From Aquatica leii (taxonomy: Eukaryota > Arthropoda > Insecta > Coleoptera > Lampyridae), in assembly GCA_035610365.1 (NCBI GenBank), contig CM069432.1:74342520-74406519 (forward strand): a stretch of 64,000 bases of DNA. The letters are read 5' to 3'. Of this stretch, positions 60,475-64,000 are shown one piece after another; within the stretch, counting starts at the first letter, position 1; each line of letters opens with the position of its first letter. Under the pieces are notes generated by a model. That model saw only the letters and a program-made list of their open reading frames with translations, had not been told where the DNA came from and ran no database searches. A program made the position numbers and the translations under genes.

Positions 60475-61068
60475 CAGAACAGGAAACTGGATGTAGCACC
60501 GGTAGAAAGGGTCATGGCGATAGCGGCAGTTCTCTCCATTTCGGTAACTTCCTTGAGCCTAAAAGTAGCAATCAATAGACTTTTCCTGACTCGATGTGCT
60601 GCTTGGATGGTAACTGTTGACCAACATTTGAATGTCTGTTCTTCGGAAGACGAGCTTTGACATATTTTGAACTGTCCTCCATTTTAGTTGATCTAAGCCG
60701 TAACCAAACTTAGGTACTGCACATTATTTAATGTTGTGAAACTCCATTGCTTTCTTGAGATTTCATAATGCTCGCCACAGGTTTTTGTAGGACGGCTGTA
60801 CACGTGAGTACTTCTTGACTAGATAGAAGACGAAGCGTCGATCATTACGTAATTTTAAGACTGCCGACCGTCGGTTGCTGTCTTTGTAGTTCATCTAGCC
60901 GTCCGAACTTCTTCTTAAACACGACTGCAACCCCTCTGGACATCTCAAGAGCCTCGCTCACGCAATGTGCTTGCAGATGTTGCTCCTGGGTTGTAACTCC
61001 AAACCTAGCTTTTCTAGAACCTCCGTACGTGCTTATAAACGTCCCGAAATCCAATTCATTGACTTTGT
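60475..61068 (-). pseudogene. OARD1-like macro domain followed by CCCH-like motif, in the gypsy 3' region
   Basis: The minus-strand frame starting near 61054 reads HCVSEALEMSRGVAVVFKKK (near 60960-60901), then FGRLDELQRQQPTVGSLK, RRFVFYLVKKYSRVQPSYKN (60840-60784), CAVPKFGYGLDQLKW and TVQNM (about 60720-60655). This matches, block for block, the macro domain of OARD1/C6orf130-type ADP-ribose hydrolases. That includes the lysine after YLV/YLI and the GLD aspartate, equivalents of the catalytic Lys and Asp of human OARD1 by family knowledge. Two internal stops lie at about 60765 and 60724. Further on the same frame gives C-x7-Y-x5-C-x3-H (GSYRNGENCRYRHDP near 60550-60506), a CCCH finger spacing with the second Cys as Tyr. 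The frame overlaps the integrase end and differs from it by one register. A role in ADP-ribose or RNA metabolism during the element's life cycle is inference. Confidence 0.8.
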
Positions 61069-63470
61069 TTTGCTCGTTATTACTCTGGTTCGGACCTGGT
61101 CTTGGGTAACATTGTTACCGCCAGCAAACGGTGCTAGACGATCGATGTGGACCACTTTTGGCTTGTCTATGGGTGGTTTTTGGATGCGATATATGACGTT
61201 ATGAATACGCTGCACAACTTCATAAGGCTCATTGCTGCTGCAGCTTCAGGCGAAAAACCACGTCTTGTTTCGGGATTATACAACCACGCCATTTCGTCTG
61301 CATTCTGTCGCTGGCAATTTGTGTGTTTTTACGGACCCGCTCATATACTCTGTCTAGCCTCTTCATCGACTTGCTGACGTAGTCTTCTCCAGCGATTTTT
61401 TTTCCGGTTTGTGTCCAAATTGAAGCTCGCATGCTAATCGTGTTTCGCGACCGAGCATGATACAAGATAGTGATGGCTTGTGGTTTCGTGAACAGATGAT
61501 CGATATACCATTAGGAAAATGTGCAATTACCGATCCCAATCTCTTTGATGTTTGAATGCTACTTTGGCTAGGTACTTTCATATTGTTCAACTATGCTATT
61601 AGATTGAGAATGAAGAGGCGTCGTCTCAGTTTTCCCATTTTCTAACAGTCGGCAAACTCCTTGAAACAGCGCAGACCCAGTAGAATGTTTTTCGAACTTT
61701 CCTTAGTGTTATTTTCACCTGTGACAATCGGCTTTTCTGCGCACAGTATGCTTTGATGTTTCTGCTCAAAGCACTCACCTTTTCCCAGGTTGGTCGTTGG
61801 CCGTTTGCTTTCCAGTTCAGAAGTACTCTTATATCGGGATCGTTTTCTTGTTTGCGACGCAACTGCTCATGCTCGCACTCGTTATCAATTATAGCAGTTC
61901 TTCGGAGACATTCAAAATTTTCCGAACAACTGCTTCCGGCACGGTACTCTTTTGTCATACCCATACTCTTGCAGTTATTCGATCCATCTTGCCACAAGGT
62001 CCATACAAATATTTGTAAAAGTGTTCTATGGGTTTGACGACTGCTAACAGCTCTCTCCTAGTCACACAGTAATTCTTTTCTGACCTGGACAAAACCTTGC
62101 TAAAATACGCGTTAATATTTTCTTGCTCATCTTATACCTGTGAAAAGACGCACTTATGGTCAAATTACTTACATCAGTATCCAGAACAAATATCACATCT
62201 TTTCTTGGATAATTTAAAATTGGCAAAGTGACTAAGGTCTGTTTTAGTTGATGGAAAGCGTTTTCGAAGTCTTAATTTCATCTAAATTTTACTTTTTTTG
62301 TCAATTTTGTCAACGGCTTGGGAATATTGTCAAATTTGTGTACAAATCGTCTATAATAGGTTCACAACCCAAGGAAGCTTCGATCTTGATGTTTTTCGGT
62401 TGGTCTTGGCCATGCATGCACTGCTTGGATTTTGTCTGGGTCAGCCTTTACTCGATCGCTAGATACGACGTAGTCAATGTATTGCACTTCTTTTCTTAAC
62501 TACGACGCACTTTTTGGGCTCAGTTTTAGATTTGCCCCACGTAGTCGTTGAAACACTTCCTTCAGGTTTTTCAAATGTTCTTCAAACGACCTTCCAACCA
62601 CAATCACGTTGTCTAAACAAACTTTTTCCAAGACAGTTCTCGCAATATAGTTTCCATTAAACGCTCGAGCGTTGCAGAAGCGTGACACAGGCCGAAGGGC
62701 ATAACAGTGAACTGCTACAAACCACTTCCATTCGTAAATGCTCTTTTCATGGTTTTTAGGTTCCAATTCTACCTGCTCGTGACCACTCGTCAAATTCACC
62801 GTGGAAAACCACTCTACCAGGATGTCTAAAGTATCATCAATTCTTGGTAAAGGGTAGTTACTTTTTTGGGCCACGTCGTTCAGCTGTCTATAGTGTACGC
62901 AAAGCTTCGTTGATCCATCTTTCTCCTTAATTAGTACTACTGGGAACGCCCATGGAATATTTGAAAGTTCAATCACACCTTTTGTTTCAATATTCGTAAT
63001 TATTTGTTCGGTTTTTTCTTTTTAAGTCGTGGATGTTGTTATAAGGGTCCAGCGTCCGGTATTAGTTTTATGCTTCACTACGTTAGTTTTTTCTTTGGAA
63101 CCACTCCAGCGCTAACACATCTTATACTGCTGGATCAACACTTTAGCTTTAACCAGCTAGTCTTGTTTGAGGTTTTAGCTCTTATACATGTTGTGGCGAC
63201 TTAGCTTTCTTATAATTTACGCATCTCACAATTTCAGATACTGGCGTACATTAGTTTACCACGTTCTTCTTTTTTAACGTTACTGGATCTGAGATGACGT
63301 TCCAGATCTTTACCGGCACCGTGTTTTTCACTCGTACTAATATTCTACCAACCAGTAGTCCTTTTTCCATCAATTTGGCTTCCATTGGTTCAATTGCGCC
63401 ATCTAGGCGTGCCATCACCACACCTTCAGTCCTTTCAGGTAGAGTTTCGTCTTCAATCAAGAAGACTCAT
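61069..63470 (-). pseudogene. Ty3/gypsy pol: protease end, RT, RNase H, integrase
   Basis: Protease/linker: LPERTEGVVMARLDGAI and VRVKNTVPVKIWNV near 63440-63270. RT: WAFPVVLIKEKDGSTKLCVH, YRQLNDVAQKSNYPLPRIDD (62955-62810), a damaged LxSGxxQVEL block, then VCLDNVIVVGRSFEEHLKNL (62620-62560), where YLDDVIV has become CLDNVIV. RNase H/integrase remnants: HAWPRPT near 62420, an integrase zinc-region remnant around 61740-61650, a SxMxxGRE-like block near 61470, and the C-terminal VIYRIQKPPIDKPKVVHIDR (61194-61135) typical of gypsy integrase tails. There are many stops and frameshifts throughout. Order and motifs place it in the Ty3/gypsy group (RT before integrase). Confidence 0.88.
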
Positions 63471-64000
63471 TGCTGTCTCGGTGCGACACCTGTCTTGCAG
63501 TTTCAAACTCTAAGAAGTGCATCACCCAACGTCTTAGGTTGAGCTAGCCCTATAGTCAACTACGTTTCGTTGTCTTGAAGTCCGTCTACAAAAGCTTGTA
63601 TAGCAAATTGTTCAAGAAAGCTATCTGGCGCCGTAGGATACGGAAGCGGTGTCAGTCTAGCGATATCAGCTCCAAACTTTTGAAGGCTTTCTGCAGCTTT
63701 CTGAACGCAGTTTTTTTATTTCAACTTGATATACTTGTTGGAGATGAACATCGTCGTATCTCCTTTCTAAACGTGAAATTAACAATTCGTAATTTCTGTG
63801 AAGGTAGTCAGGAACAGAATGCAAAATTCCAAGCGCTTCTCCACGTTAGGCTACTATTAGGGACGTCGCTTTTTGATCGTTGCTTCAACCATTAGTTGTA
63901 GCTGCGGCTTCAAACTGTTTGTAATATGTTGACTCTTAAATTTTGAAATGCGTGCTTGTTTTTTTCATAAACAGCCTTAATCTGGTTTTCAACACTAACA
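63471..64000 (-). pseudogene. Ty3/gypsy gag remnant, truncated by window edge
   Basis: The minus strand reads LISRLERRYDDVHLQQVYQV (about 63785-63726), QAFVDGLQDNET (near 63600-63566) and LAQPKTLGDALLRV, which correspond to the C-terminal capsid-like region of insect gypsy gag (LxxRLERRYGxxHLxxVYxxxLK...FVDGLxDxE). A zinc-knuckle region was not seen between this and the protease part. The N-terminus continues past the right edge. Stops are present. Confidence 0.78.

Larger units (their letters stand above)
60290..64000 (-). mobile_element. Degenerate Ty3/gypsy retrotransposon with 3' macro-domain ORF
   Basis: The minus strand carries, in order from the right edge, gag-like, protease-end, RT, RNase H, integrase and then macro-domain plus CCCH-like sequences. 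The 5' end lies outside the window. The 3' LTR was not identified; a candidate start is near 60286 (TGTTTAACGCG) with an AAATAAACA inside, but there is no second copy to compare. The element is distinctly richer in GC and CpG-derived changes than the flanking DNA. It is non-functional because of many stops and frameshifts. Confidence 0.88.

Overview
The window is AT-rich eukaryotic DNA, most likely from an insect. Three things point that way: the first exon of a ZAD-type zinc-finger gene (an arthropod domain), very short introns (48-67 bp in several places), and the mix of transposons (piggyBac, hAT, Mutator-like, Tigger, Jockey, Penelope, Ty3/gypsy with a C-terminal macro domain). The short introns would suit a beetle, but the order cannot be settled from this sequence. 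There are no bacterial operons, CRISPR arrays or rRNA genes, and I found no convincing functional tRNA gene.

Only two host genes are visible. The main one is on the minus strand (45397 to 34509). Its nine exons join in frame into a 508-residue coiled-coil protein with a DUF4485-like N-terminus. All splice sites are GT/AG and the exon lengths sum to 1527 bp including the stop. Seven of its eight introns are short; intron 5 is 8.4 kb and holds a 4.3-kb LINE with a 13-bp target duplication, plus a MITE. The second host gene is represented only by a first exon at 57432-57590 (ZAD CxxC half). Its remaining exons may lie beyond the right edge, with Tigger, mariner and gypsy insertions in the presumed intron.

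Transposons from left to right: Penelope-like RT remnant (0.8-1.4 kb); internally deleted piggyBac (4.35-6.1 kb); degenerate LTR element with two LTR copies (9.67-12.85 kb); hAT transposase remnant (13.9-17.8 kb) split by a complete Mutator-like element (14.13-16.25 kb); 5'-truncated Jockey-type LINE on the minus strand (18.2-21.5 kb); a dispersed repeat at 23.4-24.3 kb with an inverted partner at 49.5-50.5 kb; GA-rich LINE (36.4-40.6 kb); hAT-type MITE with perfect 8-bp target duplication (45.72-46.41 kb); tRNA-like SINE head (46.8 kb); short non-autonomous element (47.7-48.4 kb); hAT exon remnant (50.5-51.2 kb); Penelope copy with its 5' part inverted (51.2-51.7 kb); Mutator-like-domain/YqaJ-nuclease pseudogene (51.75-53.5 kb); Tigger MITE (57.87-58.52 kb); mariner fragment (59.8 kb); degenerate Ty3/gypsy element running off the right edge (60.3-64 kb).

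The most unusual signal is in the gypsy element. Just past the integrase C-terminus, in a different and overlapping frame, lies a recognisable OARD1-like macro domain (ADP-ribose hydrolase fold), followed in the same frame by a CCCH-zinc-finger-like motif. All alignments here were made by eye; similarity is described qualitatively and boundaries are approximate unless a target duplication fixes them.
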